The translations under genes were made by a program, and so were the position numbers. A stretch of DNA of 64,000 nt from Cranoglanis bouderius. Lineage: Eukaryota; Chordata; Actinopteri; Siluriformes; Cranoglanididae. Location: the NCBI GenBank assembly GCA_023630585.1, contig CM042550.1, positions 18,779,606-18,843,605 of the forward strand, written 5' to 3'. Below the pieces are notes generated by a model, which had not been told where the DNA came from, made no database searches, and worked only from the letters and a program-made list of their open reading frames with translations. Below are positions 38,475-51,000 of the stretch, piece after piece. Within the stretch, counting starts at the first letter, position 1; every line of letters begins with the position of its first letter.

Positions 38475-41400
38475 GACTTTTAATGCACTCGTAGTTTATT
38501 AAAGCGTTCTTTAAACGTCAGAAAAGCATCAAAGGTCAGTATGAGGTCACGATCCTGTTACCGGACTCCACTTTCAACTCGCACGAGTCAGAGCTGCAAA
38601 GACTCAGAGTTCACTCACGTTCCAAACATCTAAAACTCGTCCGTATAAAACAGTGGCACGGCCGGACCGAAAGGTCAATTTGTGACACATTCTGAAGTTT
38701 ACGGTGTTATGAGAACCACAAAGCTGCTATGAACACCATCGATTCTTACCATGCTAATGAACGCCGGGTTGTTAATGAGGCTGGCCATGTCGAAGCCCAG
38801 TCTGGACACCGTCTGAGGACACACATTCCCCCATGAGAGTGAATGAATAAACACTTTGACTGCTGCAACTTAGGTAACACACACACACACACACACTCAC
38901 TGACTAACACCTGACATGTTTAACTGCAACAATCCATGGACTAGTTACCTCAGAACATTCTGGCACTAAATCTAAGATGCTATCTCTAGTTATGTTTCAG
39001 ATACTTCCAGCATTCCAGTTTGTTCTACTCACAGAACTCGAGGATTCTCTATTTTTTTGCTCAGCGGTCTTTAAGTTGGATTTGTAGGTGTCGTTTTCCG
39101 GATCCAATACCAGCGCCTTCTTAAAGTAAGTGATGGCCTCCGGAAACTTGCTCATGGCAGCCAGCGCCAACCTTCAAACCAAAATCCAGCTGTTTAATAA
39201 TCACTGCTAAGGATTTTGTCACTTTATTACACACTACTCCTATGTTGGTCTTCAGTTAGAGCCGTATTTAGAGTTAATCATGCAGTGAGGATTTACTACT
39301 GAAATGACAAGCATCAGAGTTCAGACCTCAGACTTCAGCGCTGTTCATGGAGTTATGTGAGAGCTACGCATGCGGGGGCGGAGTAAAGGCATGATAAAAT
39401 AACCTACGTTACTATTTCATGACCTCGTATCTTGTGGCATTGTTGAAAAACTCCATCTCATACGCTTCTAGTCAAGAAAAACCTGGCAGCCTCAGAGGTG
39501 TGAGCTACATGCAGGTGATTTTAGTAATCTAAATGTGAAGCTCAGAAAATCCACTGAAGCAGCTGCGTAACCCGACTCTGAACACCAGGAACTTTCCCCA
39601 CGTGCAGTAAATACAGTAAATAGGTCCGTCAATTTGAATTCAGCCCTTACAGACTAAATCTTTTTCTATGTTCAGAGTGTGTTAATTGTGCTCCAGCCTG
39701 TTTCTGATTGGCTGTTGGAGGAGTTTGTTAGTGTCAGTACTTTACTGAGAATAAATCACTCCCCAAATCATAGCCACTCCTTTAGAGATCTCTTTCCACT
39801 GATGGCGCCAATGCTTTGTATAGTGCAACAGATGGACGCGTCAGTAATTCAAACCCTAGAAAGTGATTCGTTTGATAGCTGTAGCTAATAACAAGCAGCT
39901 CAGAGTGTAGACTATAGTGAAATGTAAATAAAGCTGGTGAGCTCCTCACCCCATTCGTCCGTACGCTTTACTGTACGTGGGATCGATAGCGATGGCGCGC
40001 TCACAGTCTCCAATCGCTTCCGTGAAATTTCCCAGTTTGCTGTGTGCTGCAGCCCTGAAACATACACAACGTTTTCATTTCTACCTTTTTTATTTTCTAG
40101 ATTCAGATTTTAGTGCAGTAACTTAATCTGACTCTTATTCTGGCTTGACTTTGGCCCAGTGCTAGTGGAACTAAGGAGATCGTTTCCTGTTTCATTTATT
40201 TCATGCTCACACTAATCCCTGGTGTATCTCCAATCCTTCACTCAGATCAGCATTACCATGTTTCAGTTTGGCCAAAAAAGTTTAGTAGACGTCCATAACG
40301 AGGGTTTCAGACACGTGTGTGTTTGAGTTTTTTTCTCTCACCTGTTACAGAAGTAAACTGCGTTTCTTTGATCCAGATGGATGGCTTTTGTGTAGGAGTC
40401 CAGCGCACAGCTGTAGTTCTCCTCCTTCATGTGGTTGTTTCCTGAAAAACAAACCATTTGATTACTGCAGAAAAACCTTCAGACCTTCAGCACAGAAATG
40501 TACAGAGCAATTACACTTACACTTACAATTACACTTACAATTAATGTCTAAGAAACATGATACAAACTAGCAGTACAATAGACATACAAACTATGTACAA
40601 CGCTACAATGTTACACTTACAGCTCTACAGTATTACAGTGTTACAATGTTACACTTATAAAATTACAGTATTACACGCATTACACACACAGTGTTACACA
40701 CACACACAATGTTACAGTGTTACACACACACACACACGCAGTCACACAGTATGACACACACATACAATGTTATACACATATACAATGTCACTCACACAAT
40801 GTTTCCATGTTACACAAACTCACAGTTACCATTAATGTAATCAATCACAATTTTCTTTCAGATTTGATTCTGTTTTCTGTCACTCAGACCAGCGAAAGCC
40901 ACACACCTTCATTTTTCAGCTGCTCGGCTCTCTCAATGTCCTCTGCAGATGGAGACGTCTCTTGTGAGACCACAATGTCGTTCTGTGGATTTAGATTTTT
41001 GTGAAAGGACTTTTTTTTTTTTATTTACAAAAAGCTTTAAAAAGCTGTAAAGTTTTTTAGCAGCAATAAAGCAAGCAATAAAGAAAGAAAGATATTAGAC
41101 AATATGGAGAGAAATAAAGGCACAGAGAAGAAAGGAGAGGAGAATGGAGAAAAAAGATTCTTACAGTGTGCATCTGTATGTGTGGGATTCAACATTACAG
41201 TAGATAGATGGATGGATGGATGGATGGATGAATATATGGATAGACAGATAGATTGGTAGATGCATAGATGGATGGATAGATGGATACATGAATAGATGGA
41301 TAGATGGATAAATCGATGGATGGGTAGGTGGATGGATGGATGGATGGATGGATGGATGGATAGATGGATAGATGGATGGATGGACAGGTGCTGTTGGTTG

Positions 41401-41904
41401 ACCTTGAGCAGTGCGTTGAGGAAGATCTCTATGAGAGGTTGTGGAGCTGCGAGCTGACCGTCACTGGAGCTGATCTTAAACGTCGTCTCTAAACACTGTA
41501 TAGCGACTGAAAGAGAACAAACACTAATGTGAGATTAACATTATCATTAACACGTCAATACATTTATCATCTAAAGCCAATGAATCTTTTAAAGATTAAA
41601 ACTATTTATCCCCAAACTCCTTCCAGCTTCAGTTTACAGCACTCACATCACATCCAAGGTCACTTAATCCCAAACAGTCTATAGGCTGAACTGTGAGTGG
41701 AATTTTAATGTCAGGAACCGGTGTGTACATAAACACAACGGAAAACACAACGGGAAACATGTCTCTGTCACTCTCAGGCTTTAACCGTGACTCAGGGCCA
41801 TTACCTTCGAGGCTTTCCTGCTCGTCAGAGTTTAGTGCCCTTGAATGCGTCTGGTCTCGGAGGAACTGCACGATGGAATACGCCAAGCGCTTTTCCACGG
41901 CCAT
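35257..41904 (-). CDS. sgtb: Small glutamine-rich TPR co-chaperone beta (SGTB)
   Basis: SGTB is a cytosolic co-chaperone with an N-terminal dimerisation region, three TPRs that bind Hsp70/Hsp90 C termini, and a Gln-rich tail. Ten exons in transcript order: 41904-41805, 41506-41403, 40982-40907, 40441-40342, 40054-39950, 39171-39033, 38812-38750, 36061-36024, 35813-35730, 35368-35257. They give 921 nt, 306 aa (human 304). Segments seen: DEQESLE near residue 30, AEQLKNEGNNHMKEENY opening the TPRs, AIAIDPTYSKAYGRMG, FDMASLINNPAFISM, and GQQFAQQIQQQNPEWIEQLR at the C terminus. A strong acceptor 16 nt before the ATG (exon begins at 41920) implies an untranslated first exon further upstream. SGTB rather than the paralogue SGTA is chosen mainly from synteny with TRAPPC13 and NLN. 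Intron 7 carries a Tc1-like element. Confidence 0.93.
36804..38304 (+). mobile_element. Tc1-like transposon copy A, defective, in SGTB intron 7
   Basis: The right inverted terminus ends AAGCACCACTG followed by TA. The left terminus lacks its outermost ~60 bp. Transposase pieces lie in different frames: helix-turn-helix (37023-37232), a middle part with TDETN (37376-37636), and a C-terminal part with GDNDPKHT and an acidic third residue (37805-38092). It is not functional as read. Same family as copy B at 44697-47211, opposite orientation. Confidence 0.9.
41195..41392 (+). repeat. (GATG/GATA)n microsatellite in SGTB intron 2
   Basis: Tetranucleotide repeat with interruptions, about 200 bp, ending just before the exon 41506-41403 donor. 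Confidence 0.92.
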
Positions 41905-42104
41905 GCTGTCTCAGAGAACTCTGAGGAGGAAAAGAGGTTTGAAGAGGCAACTAGAATCAATCCAGCGTTAAACAGTGCTTGGTTAAAAAAAAAAAAAAAA
42001 TTAAAATGACTGAAATTTGTCTTTAGTAGTGATCCATCAATACCTTTTTTCATTTCCAGACTAAGTAAGAGTACGTGTTGTTTGGTACTTTTAATACCCA
42101 TTCA

Positions 42105-42420
42105 GTCCCTTCAGGATTTCTCGATTTTGCGATCGCAGAAATGAACACAACGCACATTCAGCCAAAACCCTCTTCCATTCACGTGCGTTGAGCATGAGTA
42201 CAGCTAAAAGATCTCATTTACCAACAAACATCACTGTGAAAGAGCGTGCACAACTATTTCATGCAACCGCAATTTCGCCAATTCAAGTAGTTTTCCGAAA
42301 AAAAAGGCACAAAAAACTTGCATCGCATCGCAAATCAAACATTTTTGGCACAAAAAAACTCCTCGAAATCCTGTATGTACTGAACAATACTGATACTGAA
42401 ATGAGTAACTACTGAATATT
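42105..42420. repeat. Probable dispersed repeat in the SGTB 5' intron
   Basis: CAGTCCCTTCAGGATTTCTC followed by GATTTTGCGATCGC resembles a repeat I recall as common in catfish sequence. Ends are not defined and no second copy is in the window. Confidence 0.35.
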
Positions 42421-42506
42421 AATCAATCAGGGACGTCACAGAACATTTTATTTCTCTCCGTTTATGTTGGTTGTTGTCGGTGTGCTGTTAGCGATGAGCT
42501 CCTCGT

Positions 42507-42800
42507 GTTTAAGATGTTTATGTTGTTTAAACAGTGTGTTTAATAGACGGTGATGACGGCCGACCTGAACACACACAAGGCAGTATAAGTGAGCGTGGAC
42601 ATTAAAGTAGTGAATTTCACCTCGACTCGTGAGCAGAGTGTAGACGGTGTCTCAGTGCTCGCTGAAGTGAAGTGCTCTCTCACATGCGACAGTTTCTCTG
42701 CAAGCTCACTTCACTTATACACTTGTGTGTGCGTGCGCGCAGTTCACGTCACCTTGTGCAGATACTGCTCTATTAAACACACCGTTTAAACACCTTAAAG
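42507..42800. repeat. Imperfect inverted repeat (foldback) upstream of SGTB
   Basis: The left arm has GTTTAAACAGTGTGTTTAATAG and CAGTATAAGTGAGCGTG. The right arm has their near reverse complements (CACTTCACTTATACACTTG, then CTATTAAACACACCGTTTAAAC). Arms are about 80 bp around a 110-bp centre. Confidence 0.75.
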
Positions 42801-43588
42801 ATGTTTTATCAGGTGAGTTGTATTGTAGGAAGATGCTGAAGTTCCTCCTCTTGATATTTTCACAGTTTGCAGTCTGTTCTTTGATCATTAATCCCGAAAT
42901 ACATCCAGATCGCCGTCATTTCCTGTCATCTGCTCATTAGCACATCTATGTACACCAGGTTTATGTCACGAGTCTCACCTGGTATCGGATCATGTCTCAT
43001 TTTAGAGCTCTTATTAATGATTCAGTCTTTTCAGACACACTGTAGTTATGAAGGTTTCTGAGCAGGACCGATGTGTAATGTATGTACACATGCACTGGAT
43101 ATAACTCCATATACATCACAGCAGGCAGCCACAGTGCATTACATAACAGCTGACTAATCAAATGCATAAGAAACGCAACACTCTCATTATATACAACACA
43201 GAATATAACACACAACCCTCATACTCGTATAAACGCGTCTCATACACACGTCATGACCGCATGCATGTGATGCAACTGAGGGTTTTGAGGATGTTATTTT
43301 TCACTCTACAATGTGCATCTCGTCATGCGCAATTAACACCAGACCGTAAATGAACGCAAAGTGCACCATAACGCACCCTGTGCATCAGTAGAGGATGTGT
43401 GTGATGTGTGTGATGTGTGTGATAGCTGGAAAAACATCCGTCACCTTTCTAATAAACAGCCGGTGAGGAAACTCCGCAACACTACTGCTGACATTTTACA
43501 CTAAAATAAAACCTCAGTAACAGTGTAGTGGTGCTGGCTGTTGTTTTGTTGTTGTTGTGTTGGTGATGCTCTCTCCACGCCCACCTAC

Positions 43589-43700
43589 CTGCACAATCCA
43601 CCAGCAGCCCCGCAATCAACCCCACAGCGTCACAGCCACTCTGCAAACAGCGCGTCTGCCCAGTGCGCATGCGCGACCTTTCAGGACGCGTCCGAATTCC
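43589..43700 (-). other. sgtb: Probable untranslated first exon of SGTB (donor at 43589)
   Basis: A GTGCAG|GTAGGT donor on the minus strand at 43589/43588 pairs well with the acceptor just before the SGTB start codon (exon begins 41920). The exon lies in a CpG-containing stretch with an NRF1-like site. The transcription start is not determined, so the upstream boundary is arbitrary. Confidence 0.4.
43664..43675. promoter_or_regulatory. NRF1-like palindromic site in the SGTB/NLN divergent interval
   Basis: TGCGCATGCGCG closely matches the palindromic NRF1 consensus (YGCGCAYGCGCR). It sits next to the candidate SGTB first exon and 430 bp upstream of the NLN start codon, so it could serve either promoter. 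Confidence 0.55.
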
Positions 43701-43811
43701 CTTCCGTCCACAACAAAGCCGAGCCGATGGGCGCGTCTCAAATCGACTTCCTTATCAACCGGAACGCGAGTGATTTTAAGATCTCTGTATAGATGAATAT
43801 ATATATATTTT

Positions 43812-43860
43812 TTTACACCACGGCACTGATTAATCCTGGATTCTGATTGGTCAGAAGGTG
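43812..43860 (+). mobile_element. Solo left end of the TTACACCACAG foldback/MITE family
   Basis: TTACACCACGGCACTGATTA, then GATTCTGATTGGTCAGAAGG, matches the left end at 20973; the rest of the element is absent. Confidence 0.65.
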
Positions 43861-44107
43861 AAACTAACCCCAGTTTGCTCCGTTTCCTAGCAGCCTAATG
43901 TGTTCTTGTGATGATAACCAGGTGAACAGTGAGTGATATGGTGGAAATACGGGGCATTCAAATAAACACAAGGAGGACAGTGTTACACAGGAGGAAATGG
44001 CCGGATGTCGAGTTTGTGCACTCTGTAGGGAGGAAGTGTTGATTTGAGACGCACCCATTCTAACACATGTTCAGTTCTGGTGTTAAACACGAGGCTGTTG
44101 GTGAAAG

Positions 44108-47100
44108 ATGATTTTCCTCAGGGTGGCTGTGAGCAGAACCGGGACCGGGTACAGGTACAGTACGGTACAGTACGGTACAGTTCGGGTTGTTTGTTAGATG
44201 GACCGGTTCACCCTGACTGAAACAGGCACTAAATTTAACCCGGGATATAAATCTTCCCCCGTGTCATTTATAGACATACCGCAGTGTGTTAAAGAGGAGC
44301 TCAGGTTCAGGTCAGCTTCTGCTCTTTAATTCTTTATCACTGAGGAGGAACTTTAACACTCTGTCACAGTTACTGCCTTCTGCAGGTGATTATTACCTGT
44401 AAGCATCTTATTTTATTTCTTTATTTGATTTGATTGGACTCATTCAGCAGGTTTGGAGTCTGACGTCGACAAGGTTAGATTTTTAATCGCATTAAATACA
44501 GAATCCAATTTATTACAGTTTAATAACTGGATTTAGAGGATTAATTGATTATTAGAGGTGTTAATTTAACACTGATCTGTTTTTCTCTCTCCCTGTCATA
44601 GTGTTAATGCTTCCACCACCATTATTATTATTATTGGTAAACTAAGTATTAAGTATATAATTATAACATGTAGTATAATATTTTGTAATTTACTTACAGT
44701 GGTGCTTGAAAGTTTGTGAACCCTTTAGAATTTTCTATATTTCTGCATAAATGTGACCTAAAACATCATCAGATTTTCACACGAGTCCTAAAAGTAGATA
44801 AAGAGAACCCAGTTAAACAAATGAGACAAAAATATTATACTTGGTCTTTTATTTTTTGAGGAAAATGATCCAATATTACATCTCTGTCAGGGCAAAAGTA
44901 TGTGAACCTTAGCTTTCAGTATCTGGTGTGACTCCCCTTGTGCAGCAATAACTGCAGCTAAACGTTAGCGGTAACTGTTGATCAGTGCTGCACATCGGCT
45001 TGGAGGAGTTTCAGCCCGTTCCTCAGTACAGAACAGCTTCAGCTCTGGGATGTTGGTGGGTTTCCTCACATGAACTGCTCGCTTCAGGTCCTTCCACAAC
45101 ATTTCTGTTGGATTAAGGTCAGGACTTTGACTTGGTCATTCCAAAACATTAACTTTATTCTTCTTTAACCGTTCTTTGGTAGATCGACTTGTGTGCTTAG
45201 TGTCGTTGTCTCGCTGCATGACCAACTTTCTCTTCAGATTCAGATCATGGACAGATGTCCTGACGTTTTCCTTTAGAATTCGCTGGTATAATTCAGAATC
45301 CATTACACACAGAACTGTGCAAAGGTTTTAGGCAGCTGTGAAAAAATGCTGTAAAGTAAGAACGCTTTCAAAAATAGACGTGTTAATAGTTTATATTCAT
45401 CAATTAACAAAATGCAAAGTGAGTGAACAGAAGAAAAATCTACATCAAATCAATATTTGGTGTGACCTCCCTTTACCTTCAAAACAGCATCGATTCTTCT
45501 AGGTACACTCGCACACGGTTTTTGAAGGAACTCGGCAGGTAGGTTGGCCCAAACATCTTGGATAACTAACCACAGTTCTTCTGTGGATTTATGGAGCCTC
45601 GGTTGCTTCTCTCTCTTCATGTAATCCCAGACAGACTCGATGATGTTGAGATCAGGGCTCTGTAGGGGCCACACCATCATTTCCAGGACTCCTTGTTCTT
45701 CTTTACGCTGAAGATAGTTCTTAATGACTTTCGCTGTATGTTTGGGGTCGTTGTCATGCTGCAGAATAAATTTGGGGCCAATCAGATGCCTCCCTGATGG
45801 TATTGCATGATGGATAAGTATCTGCCTGTACTTCTCAGCATTGAGGAGACCATTAATTCTGACCAAATCCCCAACTCCATTAGCAGAAATGCAGCCCCAA
45901 ACTTGCAAGGAACCTCCACCATGCTTCACTGTTGCCTGCAGACACTCATTCGTGTACCACTCCCCAGCCCTTCGGCAAACAAACTGCCTTCTGCTACAGC
46001 CAAATATGTCAAATTTTGACTCATCAGTCCAGAGCACCTGCTGCCATTTTTATGCCCCAGTTCCTGTGTTTTCGTGCATAGTTGAGTCGCTTGGCCTTGT
46101 TTCCACGTCGGAGGTGTGGCTTTTTGGCTGTAAGTCTTCCATGAAGGCCACTTCTGACCAGACTTTTCCGGACAGTAGATGGGTGTAGCAGGGTCCCACT
46201 GGTTTCTGCCAGGTCTGAGCTGATGGCACTGCTGGACATCTTCCGATAGCGAAGGGAAGTAAGCCTGATGTGTTGAAATATTGATTTGATGTAGATTTTT
46301 CTTCTGTTCACTCACTTTGCATTTTGTTCATTGATAAATATAAACTATTGACATGTCTATTTTTGAAAGCATTCTTACTTTACAGCATTTTTTCACAGCT
46401 GCCTAAAACCTTTGCACAGTGCTGTGTATTGCATACATAACGCTTCTCATTTAAACCATAAAGTTCTATTTTGGTCTCATCCGTCCACAAAACATTTGTC
46501 CAGTAGCCTTCTGGCTTGTCCACATGATCTTTAGCAGACTGCAGAAGGGCTGCAATGTTCTTTTTGGAGAGCAGTGGCTTTCTCCTTGCAGCCCTGCCAT
46601 GCACATCATTGTTGTTCAGTGTTCTCCTGATGGTGGACTCATGAATATTAACATTAGCCAATGTGAGAGAGGCCTTTAGTTGCTTAGAAGTTACCCTGGG
46701 TTCCTTTGTGACCTCGTGGACTATTACATGTCATGCTCTTGGAGAGATCTTTGTTGGTCTCCACTCCTAGGGAGGGGAACAATGGTCTTAAATTTCCTCC
46801 ATTTCTACACAATCTGTCTGACTGTGGATTGGTGGAGTCCAAACTTTTTAGAGATGGTTTTGTAACCTTTTCCATCCTGATGAGCTTCAACAACTCTTTT
46901 TCTGAGTTCCTCAGAAATCTCCTTTGTTCGTGCCATGATACACTTCCACAAACATGTGTTGTGAAGATCAGACTCTGATAGATCCCTGTTCTTTAAATAA
47001 AACAGGGCGCTCACTCACACCTGATCGTCGTCCCATTGATTGAAAACACCTGACTCCAATTTCACCTTCAAATTAACTGCTAATCCTAGACGTTCACATA

Positions 47101-47988
47101 CTTTTGCCCTCATAGAGATTTTACTTTTAGGACTCGTGTGAAAATATGATGATGTTTTAGATCATATTTATGCAGAAATGTAGAAAATTCACAAACTTTC
47201 AAGCACCACTGTACATTTGTATTTTATTACTTGTATTATTGTTATTATTAAGTTAGTAGTATGACTTTTTCTGCTAATATAATTTACATATATTTGTATT
47301 CTTACGTGATTATCATTTACTTAAATCTATATTCTTTTGCGTTTTACTTTTTTTTTTATTCACACACTCTCTAGCACATGATTTAATAATATAAATATCC
47401 TGGTGATGATGGTGCCCATAAAACACACTGAATTAAACAGATTTATATTAAATTAAATACAGTCAGGAAGTGTGAGGGCTCTGGACTCTTAAACAGACTG
47501 AAAACTACACTCCTAGAAATGTTTCATCTAGCCCCCTTAAGGGTTCTTTAATTGTTGTAGTTGTGGAACCCTTAAAAGTTCTATGCAGAACCCGAAAACT
47601 GAGTGTTTCATTATTAGAAACAGTTCCGATTAGACGGTAAATACTATTAAAGGGTTCTGTTGTACTAATCATGTAGCAGAAATGTATTATAAAGCGACTT
47701 TTCTGTGTCTTTCAGAGCTTTTGGGTTCCACTCGAGGCTCAGAATGACTCTCCTGAACGCTCTGGACATTTCGGCTAAAAGCTGTTCGAGTTCCTGTGAG
47801 AACCGGAGCGAGCTGAGGTGGGATCTGAGCCCGGAGCAGATCCGGCAGCGGACGGAGAAGCTGATGCAGAGGATAGAACATGCGTATGACTCTGTGGCGG
47901 CGGTGAACGTGGAGAAGGTGTGTTATGAGAACACGCTGCAGGTTCTAGCAGAGGCCAAGCTGGATTACGCTGGTGAGTGTGTAAGCAG

Positions 47989-48022
<34 letters not shown>

Positions 48023-51000
48023 AACACACACAGACTACTTCATGTCTTACAGCCGATCAGTCATTTCCTCTTTACTGACCCGTCACTGTGTGATGTCTCC
48101 TCAGCGTCCCGGCACATGCTGGACTTCCCTCAGTACGTCTCCCCGTGTAAAGACGTGCGATCTGCGAGCACCGAGGCAGATAAACGCCTGTCCGAGTTTG
48201 ACGTGGAGATGAGTATGAGATCAGACGTGTTCCATAGACTCATAGCACTGCAGGTAAGACAGTGTGCTGAAATATTACAGATCCTCACACCCCGAGGTTC
48301 CGTAAAGGAAAAGCGATTTTAATAATAGACATTGTCACAGAGCAGCTTTAAATCTGGATGTAGATTTAGATCCCTAATGAACAATCCAGAGGGCACGGCG
48401 GTGAGGAAAATCTCCCCGAGACGACACGAGGAAGAAACCTTGAGTCGAGCTGCATTACAGCACCTCGTGGATTATTTTTCCTATGAAGTATTTCTTCCTT
48501 ACAGTGTACAGATGTAGAAGAGTAAAGACAGTACTGAGTGTGTGTACAGGATGTTCAGTGTGAGCAGGATTATGTGTCCTGGGATGAGCAACAGGACAGT
48601 CTTTATGATTAGAGGAGCGGCTCTAGAGTTTTGTTCATGTTTACAGATAACTGGAAGTCCCACTGTGTCCTAAATCACACCAGCATGGCTGCGTCACACT
48701 GAAATCCTGGATGTGGGTTTCAGAAGTATGTTCTCAGAAAAGCTCCAGCGCTAAAATAAAGTAGTAAACTTTAGACACCAAGCATGTGGGGTAGTTTATA
48801 AAAATAAATGTCACTTAACTGTGTTTATTTCTGTTGTGCACTATGATTTGTGTGTGTGTGTGTGTGTTATCCTGTTACGCCGCTGTAATGAGATTCCCGG
48901 GGTATATACTGCATTGTTAATTGAGTTGTTATAAACATTCTGTCTTTGTGACTGCGGTTTGGAAGCTCTGCAGTCTCGAGTCTGGGAGAGCCGCCTGACC
49001 TCCAACTCCCTCCACACGACAGCGTAGCGTGGAATAATGAGAAACTCATCCTAAACATTCACTAAAGAGGCCTGAATAGAGCTTTATGTGTGTGCACTGT
49101 CTGTGTTTTTTCTCAGGAAAGACGATGTAATGATCTATTCCCCGAGTCGCAGAGGTTTATGGAGCGGCTGATTAAACTGGGGAGGAGAAACGGACTGCAT
49201 CTGTCTGCTGATGTGCAGGAGGTGAGATTACATTAATCTGTATTTCTGTAATACTAGTTTAGATCTTTTATCTTTGTACACTGACACTGAATGTGTGTTG
49301 CAGTACAGTGTTGTGTGTATTGGTCTGTTACGTTTTTTTTTATTCGTCTATCATTTCACAGGAGATCAAAAAACTTTCTAAAAGAATAAGTGAACTTTCA
49401 ATAGATTTCAACCAGAATGTGAATGAAGAAAACACAGTTCTGATATTCTCTTCAGAAGAGCTGGGTAAGTCAATCTACACAGGACATGATCAGCAAATAT
49501 TCTACAGGAGCAGCAGCATCATGGTTCATGTGTGTCCTATAAAAAAAAACCTAATAATGAATAGACAGTTTTTTTTCCCCAGTGAAAAAACCTGGGAAAT
49601 AAAACAAAATGTGTAAAACACACAGGTACCATCAGTCCCAGGCCCTGTTCTTTATACATCACAATAACTTATTTATCCTGTTCTTTAGACATCACTTAAC
49701 AAATCCCAGATTAAATGTCGTATACCAGATTTATTCATCGTAATCGTTCCATTCTGGCTAATTCAGTTCTTTGAGAACAGGATTATTTTAGCCGGAGAGT
49801 TGAGAGATGATTATGTGCTGCTGTTTTACCTGGAAAGAGCAGATCTGTATCAATATTCAAAACCTGATCGGTGATTAGTCAGTGATTATTCGGTGATTAA
49901 TCAGTGATTACTCTGTGTGATCATTCAGAAGCCTGGAGAGGATATTTTCACCGTTTCATTTTTTTTTCTTGTGCATAATGTAATGACGTACAGTGTAATA
50001 TGTTTACAGGATACTAAATCAGAATCAGGAAATCATAACACTTGCACAAAATGTATCTGCTGTATATGTGCCCAGTTGACTATATTGAGTCTTTAAATGA
50101 ATAAAATTGTGCTCCTTTGGCTCGTTTTTGTCGTCTGAAGAAACCATAGATGTGATTTCATTTAAGTTTACTTCAGTCTCTGTTTTTAGATTCATATACA
50201 ATTATACTATTTAATATATATGTAGATTAAACATAAAGTGGGCCTCCTGTGTGGCGTCTCCCTGTGTAGGTGGTCTGGCAGAGAGTTATTTAAATGGTTT
50301 GGAGAGGACGGGGGACGGGCGGTGCAGGGTGACGCTGGCATACCCGCACTATTTCCCTCTGATGAAGAGATGTCACGTTCCAGAGACCAGGAGGAAAATG
50401 GAGGCGGCTTTTCACAGCAGGTGTAAAGAGGTGAGCGGTGGCGTTACACCACGATGCGTCCTCTTCCCCATGTCTCTGCTGGACTTCTGTACGAGGATCA
50501 TGTTTACAGTGACCTCGTTTACTTCACTAACCTGATCTGTTTCACTATCCTAATCTCTTACACTCACCTGATCTGGCAGTGGTAGCTCAGTGGTTAAGAC
50601 GTTGGGCTACTGATCGGAAGGTCGTGAGTTCAAATCCCAGCACCCCCAAGCTGCCACTGTTGGGTCCTTGAGCAAGGCCCTTAACCCTCAACTGCTCAGA
50701 TGTATAAATGAAATAAATGTAAGTTGCTCTGGATAAAGGTGTCTGCCAAATGCTGTAAATGTAATCTGTTTCACTATCCTGATCTATTTCTAAAAGCTTT
50801 CAGCTCAGACGCATGTCCCTTCTTCATCTCAAACATCTAGGCCCTGCTGGGATCAGTTTCCTCACACGGTTGTTCAACCTCTCCCTTCTTACGAAGTCCA
50901 CAGTCACACTGTTCACTCCTTTCACAAAAGAAGCTAAAGACAAGCCCCAAGTGAAAATGAAAATCCTGCCTACAGATGCCCACACCGAAAATCCTTGGCG

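Noticed and set aside
35257..41904. SGTA rather than SGTB
   Set aside because: The paralogues are similar, but the position between TRAPPC13 and NLN and the N-terminal DEQESLE segment favour SGTB.
50575..50650. tRNA gene
   Set aside because: The A and B boxes are present, but there is no acceptor-stem partner and the sequence runs into a SINE body also found at 7205.
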